From DASSFZ01 sp035283185 (GTDB lineage Bacteria; Chloroflexota; Anaerolineae; Fen-1058): a DNA stretch of 64,000 nt. This document shows positions 25,973 through 34,084 of the stretch, in pieces (position 1 is the stretch's first letter; every line of letters starts with the position of its first letter). The DNA lies in assembly GCA_035283185.1 (NCBI GenBank), contig DATEUJ010000162.1, forward strand, positions 62,001-126,000. Reading direction: 5' to 3'. The notes under the pieces were generated by a model. The model was not told the origin of the DNA, searched no databases, and was given only the letters and a program-made list of their open reading frames with translations. A program made the translations under genes and the position numbers.

Positions 25973-28900
25973 ATGCACAAGGCGCGCCACATCCTCGTCG
26001 CGATCGCAGTGATGATCGGCCTGCTGATGCCTGCCGCCGCGCTCGCGCAAGATGGCGCTCCTCCCAGGCGCGGCCTGGCAGCCGTGGACGACGAAGGCGT
26101 CACGGTGACGGTGCGCAACGGGGAGCAGACCTCTGGGACGGTCGGCGTGGTCGTGTACCTGAATAAGTCCTCGCTCGCGCGTGCAGGCGAACACATGAAA
26201 CCCGCGCAGCGCGCCAGGTACGCCGCCTCGGTGTCCGCGCTGCAGAACAAGGTCGCCGCCGAGATCGAGGCGCTGGGCGGCGCGGTCGTCGGCCGATTCG
26301 AGACGCTGTCCAGTGGGCTGGCTGTGAGCATCGACGCTGCAAAGATAGGCGATCTTCGCGATGTCCGCGGCGTCGTGACCGTGCGGAAGGCGATGGACTA
26401 TCAATTGGAGCCTAGCGAAACCGTGCCCTGGATCGGCGCAGCCGACGTACAGGCGCTGGGAGTGGACGGCGAGGGCGTCGACGTCGCCGTGATCGACACC
26501 GGCGCCGACTATACCCACCTCAAGCTGGGCGGTCCCGGGACGGCGGAGGATTACGTCGACGCTTATTGCGGTCCGAGCTTCGACCCCACGGTGGATGGAC
26601 CTGTAAACCCGGCCAATCCGGCGTGCGCCGCCCACGCGGCGGAAGACAAGACCGGGTTGTTTCCAGGCTCGAAGATCGCCGGCGGCTATGACTGGCTCGG
26701 CGATCTCTGGCCGATCGGCAGCACAACCATCTCGCCCGACCCTAACCCGATTGACTTCCACGGTCATGGCACGCACGTCGCCGACATCATCGCCGGCCTG
26801 CCCGGCGGTGGCATCGGGCCGGGCGTCGCGCCGGGCGCGAATCTCTGGACATTCAAGGCTTGCTCGTCGCTGTCGTCGGCGTGCAACGGACTTTCAGTCT
26901 TGCTGGCCATCGACGATGCCGCCGATCTCGACGACGATCCGAGGACCATTGACCCGGCCGACGTGATCGACCTGTCGTTAGGCGCAATCTACGGCCAGCC
27001 CGAGGACGACCTGACGGCATTTGCCAACGAAGCCACACTCATCGGCGCCATCGTCGTGGCAGGCGCCGGCAACTCCGGCGACAAGCCATTCATCGTGGCA
27101 CCGCCCTCGACGGCTATCGGCGCGATCGGCGTGGCGTGGATGAGCGCGCCAACTGAGAAGCTGGTCAGGATTGACACGAGCACCGCCGATGCGCATGGGC
27201 GGTGGCAGACGTGGTCGGCGCCCCAGACGGCGACCGTCTCAGGCACACTGTTCTATGACACGACCAGCGACTTTACCCGGCGTGGCTGTATTCACGACGC
27301 ACTGGGCAACCACCTGGGCAGCCCCTGGACACCCGGCCAGCACGCCGGTAGGGTGCTCTTCATGGACCGCGGCGGCTGCGCCGTGAGCCACAAGGTGTCG
27401 AACGCGGCGGCGGCGGGCGCGGTGTTGGCCATCATCGCGAACAACATACCGCAGGCCCCTCATGAACCGCCCCCGGACTTCATCTTTGGCGGTGGAACGC
27501 CCAGCATCCCGGGCTACACGATCACGCTGGCCGACGGCGACGCGCTCAAGGCGACCGCTCTCGGCGGCATGGCAACGGTCGATCCGGCAATGGCCGTGTC
27601 ATTGCAAGACTCGCTGGTCTCGGCCTCGTCGCGCGGGCCGCGTAATCACGACAATGCTATCAAGCCGGACATTGCCGCGCCGGGAACGTCGGTCTCGGCG
27701 CGCGTCGGCACCGGTAGCAGCACAACCGCCTTCGGCGGCACCTCTGGCGCAAGCGCGACGGTTGCCGGCGCGGCGGCCCTCCTCAAGCAGAAGTACGACG
27801 GCTTAGAGCTGCCTGCGCCGATTGCCGCCGACCCTTCGGCTTCGCTCAGGGCGGGCCTCGGCGACGAGATGCCGGTTTATATGTATAAAGCGCTCCTGAT
27901 GAACACCGCCAGCACCGAGGTCTACCTGGGCGTCAGGGATTTCGGCGCGCCGCTCGCGCCCATTACCCTCATCGGGGGCGGGCGCCTTGACGTGGCTGGC
28001 GCGTTGGATGCCCAGACGATCGCCTGGGACGAGACAGGTCGCCCGATCGACTCCCGCGTCCTCACCGGGGATGACAACTGCGATGACGGCGAAGGCAACG
28101 ACGAGGCAAATTGCCCGATCGACCCTCGTTTCCGCACCGGCAGCATGTCATTCGGCTACCAGGCTGTCACCCGCCGCTACGTCACCGTGCGCCGAGGTGT
28201 GGTGGCCAATTTGGGTGGTGAAGGTCGCTGGTACGATCTATCGGCGTCGTTCCGGTATGGAGACGACGAGAACCAGGGTGTCAGCCTGAAAGTCTATCCC
28301 AGGCGCCTCTACGTCCCGGCCGGCTCGCATCGCGCCTTCTTCGTCAAGATGCGCGTCGACGCCGAGAAATTGCGCGACTGGCCTTTCCTTACGCTCGATG
28401 CGGTGGACAAGGGCTTCAACGGAAGCAATGGCAGCGCGCTGACGCGCCAGGAATACGACGGCTACATCCACATCGACGGAGGCGAGCGCAACATCGTCCA
28501 CCTGGCCTGGCACATCTTGCCTAAACGCGTCGCTTCCATCCGCCCGCGGCGGCACACCCTGGCGTTCGGCCAGCATGTCACGAGGACCCTGACGCTGCAC
28601 AACTCGGCCAGGTTCCAAGATGGCGATGTTGACGTGTTCTCACTCGTCGACCTAAACCCGAACACTTACTTTTACACTGTACTTGACGACATTGGCTTCA
28701 TAGACGAGTGCACGAGCGGCCCGCCTCTCTCGCGCGGGCATCCCGGTCCCGGCTGCAATGAGACGCCGATCGACATCAAGGAAGTCGGCGTGCGTGACCT
28801 GTCTGACACCTACATCGAATTCGGCGTGACAATATGGGACAGCCCGTATCGATCCGGCCAGGTTCCGGTCGAATTCGACATTTTCGTCGACTCCAACCTG

Positions 28901-29374
28901 GACGGAAACAACGACTGGGTCGTGCTGAACTTCCCGTTCAACAGCGACTTGTCGGATGGCCGCAACGTGGTATGGGTTTGCAAGCCAGATTTCACGGACT
29001 GCACGATTCCCTTCTTCGTCGACTCGGGCTTCAACACTCAGAACTGGATCCTGGCCGTGCCGGCTGCGGCCATCGGCGTAGCACCTGGGCAACAGTTCAA
29101 TTTTCAGGTTCGGGCCCGAGACTTCTACTTCACCGGCGAATACACCGACGCCTCGCCGGCCGACGGCGTGAGCTATCACACTTATACCATGGGCCGGCCG
29201 AGATACACTGTCGACAATCTGTTGCCGGTCGTCCCGGCCGAGGGCGAGACCCTACTGACGGTCGCCCGATCGGCGGAAGGCGAGGCGGCGTCGCCTTCGC
29301 AGATCGGTTTGCTCCTGATGTATCGCCAGGCGCCGGTCGAGCGCGAGTCCGACTCTGTGTTGATCAGGCCATAG
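25973..29374 (+). CDS. Secreted subtilisin-like serine protease (S8) with PA domain
   Basis: The 1133-residue protein has a signal peptide (IAVMIGLLMPAAALAQ), an inhibitor-like prodomain, and an S8 catalytic domain with VAVIDTGADYTH (Asp near residue 174), HGHGTHVADIIAG (His near 264) and FGGTSGASATVAGAAALL (Ser near 590). The usual GTSMAxPHVAG is altered to GTSGASATVAG but keeps the Ser. A PA domain is inserted between His and Ser (about residues 420-540: DRGGCAVSHKVSNAAAAGAV). The long C-terminal part is beta-rich, as in adhesion or processing domains. An ADPSASLRAGLGD insert near residue 620 is encoded by a dispersed repeat. The start has GAGGAGG upstream. Confidence 0.88.
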   Translation: MHKARHILVAIAVMIGLLMPAAALAQDGAPPRRGLAAVDDEGVTVTVRNGEQTSGTVGVVVYLNKSSLARAGEHMKPAQRARYAASVSALQNKVAAEIEALGGAVVGRFETLSSGLAVSIDAAKIGDLRDVRGVVTVRKAMDYQLEPSETVPWIGAADVQALGVDGEGVDVAVIDTGADYTHLKLGGPGTAEDYVDAYCGPSFDPTVDGPVNPANPACAAHAAEDKTGLFPGSKIAGGYDWLGDLWPIGSTTISPDPNPIDFHGHGTHVADIIAGLPGGGIGPGVAPGANLWTFKACSSLSSACNGLSVLLAIDDAADLDDDPRTIDPADVIDLSLGAIYGQPEDDLTAFANEATLIGAIVVAGAGNSGDKPFIVAPPSTAIGAIGVAWMSAPTEKLVRIDTSTADAHGRWQTWSAPQTATVSGTLFYDTTSDFTRRGCIHDALGNHLGSPWTPGQHAGRVLFMDRGGCAVSHKVSNAAAAGAVLAIIANNIPQAPHEPPPDFIFGGGTPSIPGYTITLADGDALKATALGGMATVDPAMAVSLQDSLVSASSRGPRNHDNAIKPDIAAPGTSVSARVGTGSSTTAFGGTSGASATVAGAAALLKQKYDGLELPAPIAADPSASLRAGLGDEMPVYMYKALLMNTASTEVYLGVRDFGAPLAPITLIGGGRLDVAGALDAQTIAWDETGRPIDSRVLTGDDNCDDGEGNDEANCPIDPRFRTGSMSFGYQAVTRRYVTVRRGVVANLGGEGRWYDLSASFRYGDDENQGVSLKVYPRRLYVPAGSHRAFFVKMRVDAEKLRDWPFLTLDAVDKGFNGSNGSALTRQEYDGYIHIDGGERNIVHLAWHILPKRVASIRPRRHTLAFGQHVTRTLTLHNSARFQDGDVDVFSLVDLNPNTYFYTVLDDIGFIDECTSGPPLSRGHPGPGCNETPIDIKEVGVRDLSDTYIEFGVTIWDSPYRSGQVPVEFDIFVDSNLDGNNDWVVLNFPFNSDLSDGRNVVWVCKPDFTDCTIPFFVDSGFNTQNWILAVPAAAIGVAPGQQFNFQVRARDFYFTGEYTDASPADGVSYHTYTMGRPRYTVDNLLPVVPAEGETLLTVARSAEGEAASPSQIGLLLMYRQAPVERESDSVLIRP
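27829..27862 (+). repeat. Dispersed CTTCGGCTTCGCTCAGG repeat inside the protease gene
   Basis: The repeat word encodes PSASLRAG in frame within the subtilisin. The same word occurs between genes at 29377-29402 (CCTTCGGCTTCGCTCAGGAT) and, inverted, in the BldC-like gene at about 17175-17215, where it encodes SPDPERSEG. Confidence 0.6.
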
Positions 29375-29530
29375 CCATCCTTCGGCTTCGCTCAGGATGC
29401 ATCCTTGATCCCGGACACCTACGCCGCGTCACAGGCCCGGCCTGAGCGGTCTGTTTTCATCCGTCGGGGCGCGCCACAGGCGCACGGATAACTCTGTGGT
29501 GATTGTTTACCAGGAAAGGACTTCCGCTAT

Positions 29531-30166
29531 ATGGAGAGAAGAGCATCATTTCAGGCCGCTGCGCTCGCCGCGATTGTCGCCTTCGTCTGCGCGATCTTGC
29601 TGGGCTTCGTCTTCCGCGCACCCGATCCCGGCGTGAGCCTTCAACCGGTCATGCCCGGTCCGGTAGCCGAGTTCGTCCGCCCCATCAACGACTATCCGGA
29701 GCTGATGCTGCGCTTTCTGGCCAGCGACACGCTGTTCGTGCTGAGTTACCTCGTCGTGTTCGCCGGCCTGTACGCGACGGTCGCCGACCGCGCGCGCGTC
29801 GTCGCGATCGTCGGCCTGGGTGCGAGCGTGCTCACCGCGCTGTTCGACGCGACGGAGAACGCGTATTTCATCACGTACGCCGCGGCCTCGCTCAACGGCG
29901 TCCCCCTCACCGATCCTGAACTGCCGACTATCTACGTCCTCGCCAACCTGAAATGGATGGGCGCGTTCGCCACGCTGTATGCCTTCGGCCTTGCCTGGCC
30001 GAGGGAGGACCGCCTGGGCTGGATCATCTCCGCCCTGATGCTGCTGTTCGTGCTCGTCGGCGTGTTGGGCATCGCCGTGCCCGGCCTGATTCCGCTGCGC
30101 GGCGTATTCTTCCTGGTCGGCATGCCGCTGTTCGCCTGGCATTTCTGGCGGCAGAGCCGGAGCTAA
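29531..30166 (+). CDS. Six-helix integral membrane protein, unknown
   Basis: The 211-residue protein has about six membrane helices, the first being FQAAALAAIVAFVCAILLGF, with small extracytoplasmic loops (FRAPDPGVSLQPVMPGPVAE). There are few charged residues in the membrane segments and no known motif. It starts at ATG 29531 after AGGAAAGGA and is followed 9 nt later by an NTF2-like gene on the same strand, so the two are probably co-transcribed. I do not recognise the family. Confidence 0.7.
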   Translation: MERRASFQAAALAAIVAFVCAILLGFVFRAPDPGVSLQPVMPGPVAEFVRPINDYPELMLRFLASDTLFVLSYLVVFAGLYATVADRARVVAIVGLGASVLTALFDATENAYFITYAAASLNGVPLTDPELPTIYVLANLKWMGAFATLYAFGLAWPREDRLGWIISALMLLFVLVGVLGIAVPGLIPLRGVFFLVGMPLFAWHFWRQSRS

Positions 30167-30175
30167 GGAGCCTCC

Positions 30176-30583
30176 ATGTCGCTCCACAAGAACAAGCGCC
30201 TTTGGCAAAAACACGTGCTGGCCGAAAACCGCCGCAGCATCCAGGGCTTGCTCGACACGCTGTGTGACGAGCCGGTGTACACGATCATGGCGACCGGCGA
30301 AGAACACCGGGGCAAAGAGGCGGTCGCCGCATTCTACAGCGGCCTGTTCGAGGCGGTGCCCGACGCGACGTTCGACCTGGTCAACGCCTTCGTCGCCGAG
30401 GATGGGGTGGTCGAAGAATCGGTGCTGCGCGGCACGCATCAGGGCGTGTGGATGGGCGTCGAGGCTTCCGGGCGCAAGATCGGGCTGCCCCTGACCATCG
30501 TATTTCCTATGAAAAACGGCCAGATTCTGGGCGAACGGATGTACTTCGACATGGGCACGCTGATGCGGTGTCTGGGCAAGTAA
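30176..30583 (+). CDS. SnoaL-like/NTF2-fold polyketide cyclase-type protein
   Basis: The 135-residue protein fits the NTF2-like cone fold: an N-terminal helix (KHVLAENRRSIQGLLDTL), VYTIMATGEEHRGKEAVAAF and a mid-segment LFEAVPDATFDLVNAFVAED, with a second half VLRGTHQGVWMGVEASGRKI that resembles SnoaL-type ester cyclases. Family members bind small hydrophobic ligands; the ligand is unknown. It follows the membrane-protein gene by 9 nt and probably forms one operon with it. Confidence 0.75.
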   Translation: MSLHKNKRLWQKHVLAENRRSIQGLLDTLCDEPVYTIMATGEEHRGKEAVAAFYSGLFEAVPDATFDLVNAFVAEDGVVEESVLRGTHQGVWMGVEASGRKIGLPLTIVFPMKNGQILGERMYFDMGTLMRCLGK

Positions 30584-30591
30584 GATTTACT

Positions 30592-30620
30592 TGACGCGCG
30601 TCGTCAATATGTATATAATC
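30592..30620 (+). promoter_or_regulatory. Promoter of the cysM-cysS-mec-cysO region
   Basis: TTGACG (30592-30597) and TATAAT (30615-30620) with a 17-nt spacer. It leaves a leader of about 240 nt before the cysM start, unusually long compared with the leaderless promoters elsewhere in this window. Confidence 0.75.
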
Positions 30621-30626
30621 TTGATC

Positions 30627-30866
30627 AGCTAATCAGGGTGAGGTTTGTAGTGTCCTTTTGCACGTGTTTGAGGCGGAAGCGCTAGCCGCCGCCTAGTTTA
30701 CCTCATAACGAGACCGACGAAGGCCGGCGGCTGTGCTTCCGCGAGGCGGGGGAGAAGCATAGTCACGTTGCGTACCGGCGCATACGTTGGTCTTTTTGTT
30801 TGCCACGAACCGCGCTCCTGCGCATCGCCATTGCCCTCGTCCTCGCGGCGCTCCGGCCGGGAGGCA
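30627..30866 (+). promoter_or_regulatory. Long GC-rich structured 5' leader upstream of cysM
   Basis: The leader contains several paired segments, for example GAGGCGG..CCGCC and GGCCGGCGGC, and a purine-rich GGCGGGGGAG. An ACCGCG and a UCCUCGCGG near 30810-30850 recall parts of a T-box antiterminator, but the invariant T-box core is not matched, so I cannot name a riboswitch class. Cysteine- or sulfur-responsive control is a guess from the genes it precedes. Confidence 0.3.
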
Positions 30867-30869
30867 ATG

Positions 30870-31808
30870 ATGATCGCAACCCTTCCAGCTCTCAATCGAC
30901 TTGCCGTTCAAACCGACCTGCTCGACCTGGTCGGCAACACGCCGTTGATACCGCTCCGGCGGGTCCTGTCGGCCCGGCCCGGCGTCGAGTTGTACGCCAA
31001 GGCCGAATGGTTCAATCCGAGCGGCTCGGTGAAAGACCGTCCCGCGCGGGAGATCGTCCTGGAGGCCGAGCAGTCGGGCGACCTGCGCGAAGGCGTCAGG
31101 TTGATCGACGCGACGTCGGGCAATATGGGCATCGCCTATGCCACGCTGTGCGCGGCGCGCGGCTACGAGGTCGAGCTGGCCATCCCGGCCAACGCCAGCC
31201 CGGAGCGCATCGCCATCCTGCGCGTGCTCGGCGCGAGCCTGATTCTGACGGATCCCATGGACGGCACGGACGGCGCGCAGTTGGAGGCGAAGCGGCGCTA
31301 CGCCGAGAACCACGGGCGGTACTTTTATGCCGACCAGTATAACAATCCGGCCAACTGGCAGGCGCACTATCGCACGACCGGCGTCGAAATCTGGGAGCAG
31401 ACCGATGGCCGCGTAACGCACTTCGTCGCCGGGTTGGGCACGAGCGGGACGATGATGGGCGTCGGGCGTCGCCTGCGCGAATTCAACCCGGACGTGAAAC
31501 TGATCTCGATGCAACCCGATTCGCCGCTGCACGGCCTGGAGGGCCTCAAGCACATGCCGACCGCGCTGCGCCCCGGCATCTACGACGAGGCGCTGGCGGA
31601 TGAGAACCTCGAGATCGCGACGGAGGATGCCTTCGCCATGGCGCGGCAGTTGGCGCGTGAGGAGGGTCTCTTCGTCGGCGTGTCGGCGGCGGCGGCGGTC
31701 GTCGCCGCCATGCGCGTGGCGGCGAGCTTGCGCGAAGGCGTCGTCGTCACGATCCTGCCGGATGCGGGATTCAAGTACGTGAATGAGCGGTTCTGGAAGG
31801 ACGAGTGA
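30870..31808 (+). CDS. cysM: Cysteine synthase, CysM/O-phosphoserine sulfhydrylase type
   Basis: The 312-residue enzyme is a fold-type II PLP enzyme: NTPLIPLRRVL, SGSVKDRPA with the PLP lysine (about K55), ATSGNMGIAYA (phosphate and substrate loop) and GLGTSGTMMGVGRRLREF. It makes cysteine from an activated serine. Because a JAMM peptidase gene and a ubiquitin-like sulfur carrier gene follow in the same run, it probably uses thiocarboxylated CysO as sulfur donor, as in mycobacterial CysM, rather than free sulfide. ATG 30870 has GGGAGG 5 nt before it; an ATG 3 nt upstream is also possible. Confidence 0.85.
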   Translation: MIATLPALNRLAVQTDLLDLVGNTPLIPLRRVLSARPGVELYAKAEWFNPSGSVKDRPAREIVLEAEQSGDLREGVRLIDATSGNMGIAYATLCAARGYEVELAIPANASPERIAILRVLGASLILTDPMDGTDGAQLEAKRRYAENHGRYFYADQYNNPANWQAHYRTTGVEIWEQTDGRVTHFVAGLGTSGTMMGVGRRLREFNPDVKLISMQPDSPLHGLEGLKHMPTALRPGIYDEALADENLEIATEDAFAMARQLAREEGLFVGVSAAAAVVAAMRVAASLREGVVVTILPDAGFKYVNERFWKDE

Positions 31809-31927
31809 TCAGTAATCAGTGATCAGTAATCAGTCAACGGTGAACAGTGAATCAGTAACGCGCTATCGACGCAAGCATACTGATCACTGACCACTGACCA
31901 CTGATAACTGATAACTTCAGGACACCC
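31809..31927. repeat. Palindromic ATCAGT repeat between cysM and cysS
   Basis: The left half repeats GATCAGTAATCAGT and the right half repeats ACTGATCACTGACCACTGA and ACTGATAACTGATAAC, so the two halves can pair into a long imperfect hairpin in the transcript. Confidence 0.6.
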
Positions 31928-33310
31928 ATGGCTCTGCGTCTATACGACACTTACACCCGCAGTTTGCGCGACTTCGAGCCGCTGCATCCGCCGGAGGTCG
32001 GCTTATATGCATGTGGCCTGACCGTATATGACTACGCCCACCTCGGTAACTTGCGGACGTACATCTTCGAGGACATCTTGCGCCGCGTATTGGAGTTCGA
32101 CGGCTACGTCGTCAAGCACGTCCAGAACATCACCGACGTGGGCCACCTAGTGTCCGATGCCGACGCCGGCGAAGACAAGATGGAGAAGGGATCGCGGCGC
32201 ACGGGCAGGTCGGCCTGGGAGATCGCCGAACTGTACACGCAGGTCTTCAAAGACGATCTGCGGCGCCTGAACGTGCTCGAACCGACGATCTGGTGCAAGG
32301 CGACCGATCATATCGTGGAGCAGATCGAGTTCATCCGCTGCATCGAGGCGAAAGGCTTCACGTATCGCACGTCAGATGGGATTTACTTCGATACGTCCAA
32401 ACTGCCGGAATACGGCTACCTGGCGCGGCTGGACGTCGAAGGGCTTAAGGCCGGCGCGCGGGTGGACGTAGCGGAGAAGCTTAACCCGACCGACTTCGCG
32501 TTGTGGAAATTCAGCCCGCCTGATCAGAAGCGGCAGATGGAATGGGACAGCCCGTGGGGCGTCGGCTTCCCCGGCTGGCACATCGAGTGCTCGGCGATGG
32601 CCATCAGATACCTGGGCGCGTTCTTTGACATTCACTGCGGCGGCGAGGATCACATTCCCGTGCACCATACGAACGAGATCGCGCAGACGCAGGCGTGCTA
32701 TGGCACGCGCCTGGCGAACTTCTGGCTGCACGGTTACTTCCTTCAAGTGGACGAAGCGAGAATGTCCAAGTCGTCCGGCGAGTTTCTTCGACTGCAGTCG
32801 CTGATCGATCGAGGGGTTGATCCGCTGGCTTATCGTTACTTCTGTCTGGGCGCGCATTACCGGTCGCGTCTCAGCTTCACCTGGGAAAGCCTGGACGGCG
32901 CGGCCACGGCGCTGAATCGCCTGCGCATGGCGGCGGTCGAGATGGGCGAGCCGGGTCAAGCGGACGCAGGTTACGCTGCCAGGTTTGCCGCAGAGGTCAA
33001 CGACGACCTGAACACACCACGCGCACTGGCGCTGGCCTGGGACCTGGTCAGGAGCGACTTGCCTGCTCCGGTCAAGAAGGCGACGCTCCTGCGCTTCGAT
33101 CAAGTGATGGGCTTGCGCCTGGCCGAATGGCAGCCGGTGGCGACGGTTGTGCCCGACGACATTATGGCGCTCGTGCGGCAACGGCAGCAGGCGCGCGCCG
33201 CCAAGCGCTGGCAGGACGCCGATACGCTGCGCGGTCGGATCGCCGCCGCCGGATACCAGCTCGAGGACACGCCGCAGGGGCCTCAGGTTCGCGTAAAGGG
33301 TGTGAGATGA
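31928..33310 (+). CDS. cysS: Cysteinyl-tRNA synthetase
   Basis: The 460-residue enzyme charges tRNA-Cys. It has VYDYAHLGNLRTYIF (HIGH-type signature), ECSAMAIRYLGAFFDIHCGG and HHTNEIAQTQA (zinc site with Cys and His), and ARMSKSSGEF (KMSKS loop). The variant GGEDHIPVHHTNEIAQ replaces the more usual GGIDLxFPHHENE and is known in archaeal and some bacterial CysS. The stop overlaps the start of the JAMM peptidase gene by 4 nt (ATGA), so the two are translationally coupled. Placing cysS in a cysteine-biosynthesis operon links supply and use of cysteine. Confidence 0.92.
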   Translation: MALRLYDTYTRSLRDFEPLHPPEVGLYACGLTVYDYAHLGNLRTYIFEDILRRVLEFDGYVVKHVQNITDVGHLVSDADAGEDKMEKGSRRTGRSAWEIAELYTQVFKDDLRRLNVLEPTIWCKATDHIVEQIEFIRCIEAKGFTYRTSDGIYFDTSKLPEYGYLARLDVEGLKAGARVDVAEKLNPTDFALWKFSPPDQKRQMEWDSPWGVGFPGWHIECSAMAIRYLGAFFDIHCGGEDHIPVHHTNEIAQTQACYGTRLANFWLHGYFLQVDEARMSKSSGEFLRLQSLIDRGVDPLAYRYFCLGAHYRSRLSFTWESLDGAATALNRLRMAAVEMGEPGQADAGYAARFAAEVNDDLNTPRALALAWDLVRSDLPAPVKKATLLRFDQVMGLRLAEWQPVATVVPDDIMALVRQRQQARAAKRWQDADTLRGRIAAAGYQLEDTPQGPQVRVKGVR

Positions 33311-33741
33311 TCCTGGTCGTCGGAGGCGAGCAACTGGATATCATCCGGCAGCACGCGCAATCGACTTATCCCGAAGAAGGCGGCGGCCTCCTGCTGGGAC
33401 GGTTCGAAGATAGCCGAGCGGTCGTGAGCGAGATTCGCGTATTGCCGAACACGTGGGACGTCGACGCCGAGCGCCGGCGCAGATACCTGATTCCGGGCGA
33501 CGTGATGCTGCGCGAGCAGCGCGCCGCCGACGCGCGCGACCTCGACGTGGTCGGCTACTTTCACTCGCATCCGGATCATCCGGCCGCGCCATCGGAGTTC
33601 GACCGCGAGCACGCGCTGCCCAACTGGAGCTACGTCGTCGTCTCGGTGCAGCAGGGCCGGGCCGGTGACGTGCTGGCGTGGCGCCTGCGCGAAGATCGCA
33701 GCGCGTTCGAGGCGCAACCGATCGCGATCGACGACAAATGA
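33307..33741 (+). CDS. mec: JAMM/MPN+ metallopeptidase (Mec-like)
   Basis: The 144-residue protein carries the complete JAMM zinc motif: Glu in YPEEGGGLLLG (E23 or E24), then H86-S-H88-P and S96-E-F-D99 in FHSHPDHPAAPSEFD. Bacterial JAMM enzymes of this size cleave after the di-Gly of ubiquitin-like sulfur carriers; Mec of mycobacteria releases cysteine from the CysO-cysteine adduct. The neighbouring 94-residue sulfur carrier is the likely substrate. It may also trim that carrier, whose C-terminus extends three residues past the GG. The start overlaps cysS by 4 nt. Confidence 0.88.
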   Translation: MILVVGGEQLDIIRQHAQSTYPEEGGGLLLGRFEDSRAVVSEIRVLPNTWDVDAERRRRYLIPGDVMLREQRAADARDLDVVGYFHSHPDHPAAPSEFDREHALPNWSYVVVSVQQGRAGDVLAWRLREDRSAFEAQPIAIDDK

Positions 33742-33778
33742 AGCGACATCATTATCTTCAAGGGAGGAGACACAAGCT

Positions 33779-34063
33779 ATGAGCGTGAACATCGTCATAC
33801 CGACTCCGCTTCGGCAGTACGTCGGCGGCCAAAAGAAGGTGGCGGTGAGCGCGGCCACCGTCGATCAGGCGCTCGGCGCGCTGACCACGACGCATCCCGA
33901 CCTGAAGCGGCATCTGTACAGCGAGGACGGCCGGCTGCGCTCTTTCGTCAACGTCTATCTCGGTGACGAGGACGTTCGGCACCTGCAGCATGGCCAAACG
34001 CCGCTGACCGATGGCGCGATGCTGAGCATCGTTCCGTCAGTGGCAGGAGGCGCCGACGGCTAG
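33779..34063 (+). CDS. cysO: Ubiquitin-like sulfur carrier (CysO/MoaD family) with extended C-terminus
   Basis: The 94-residue protein is a beta-grasp sulfur carrier: VNIVIPTPLRQYVGGQKKV at the start and GAMLSIVPSVAGGADG at the end. Mature MoaD/CysO proteins end in Gly-Gly, which the E1-like MoeB adenylates and thiocarboxylates. Here Ala-Asp-Gly follows the GG, so the protein needs proteolytic trimming before activation, probably by the JAMM enzyme encoded just before it. A similar arrangement is known for some bacterial ubiquitin-like proteins. GGGAGGAG lies upstream of the ATG. Confidence 0.85.
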   Translation: MSVNIVIPTPLRQYVGGQKKVAVSAATVDQALGALTTTHPDLKRHLYSEDGRLRSFVNVYLGDEDVRHLQHGQTPLTDGAMLSIVPSVAGGADG

Positions 34064-34084
34064 ACGGAGAGCCAGCTAATCAGT

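Noticed and set aside
30627..30866. T-box or other named riboswitch in the cysM leader
   Set aside because: An ACCGCG and a UCCUC pairing partner are suggestive, but the conserved T-box core and stem I motifs are not matched, so no class is claimed.
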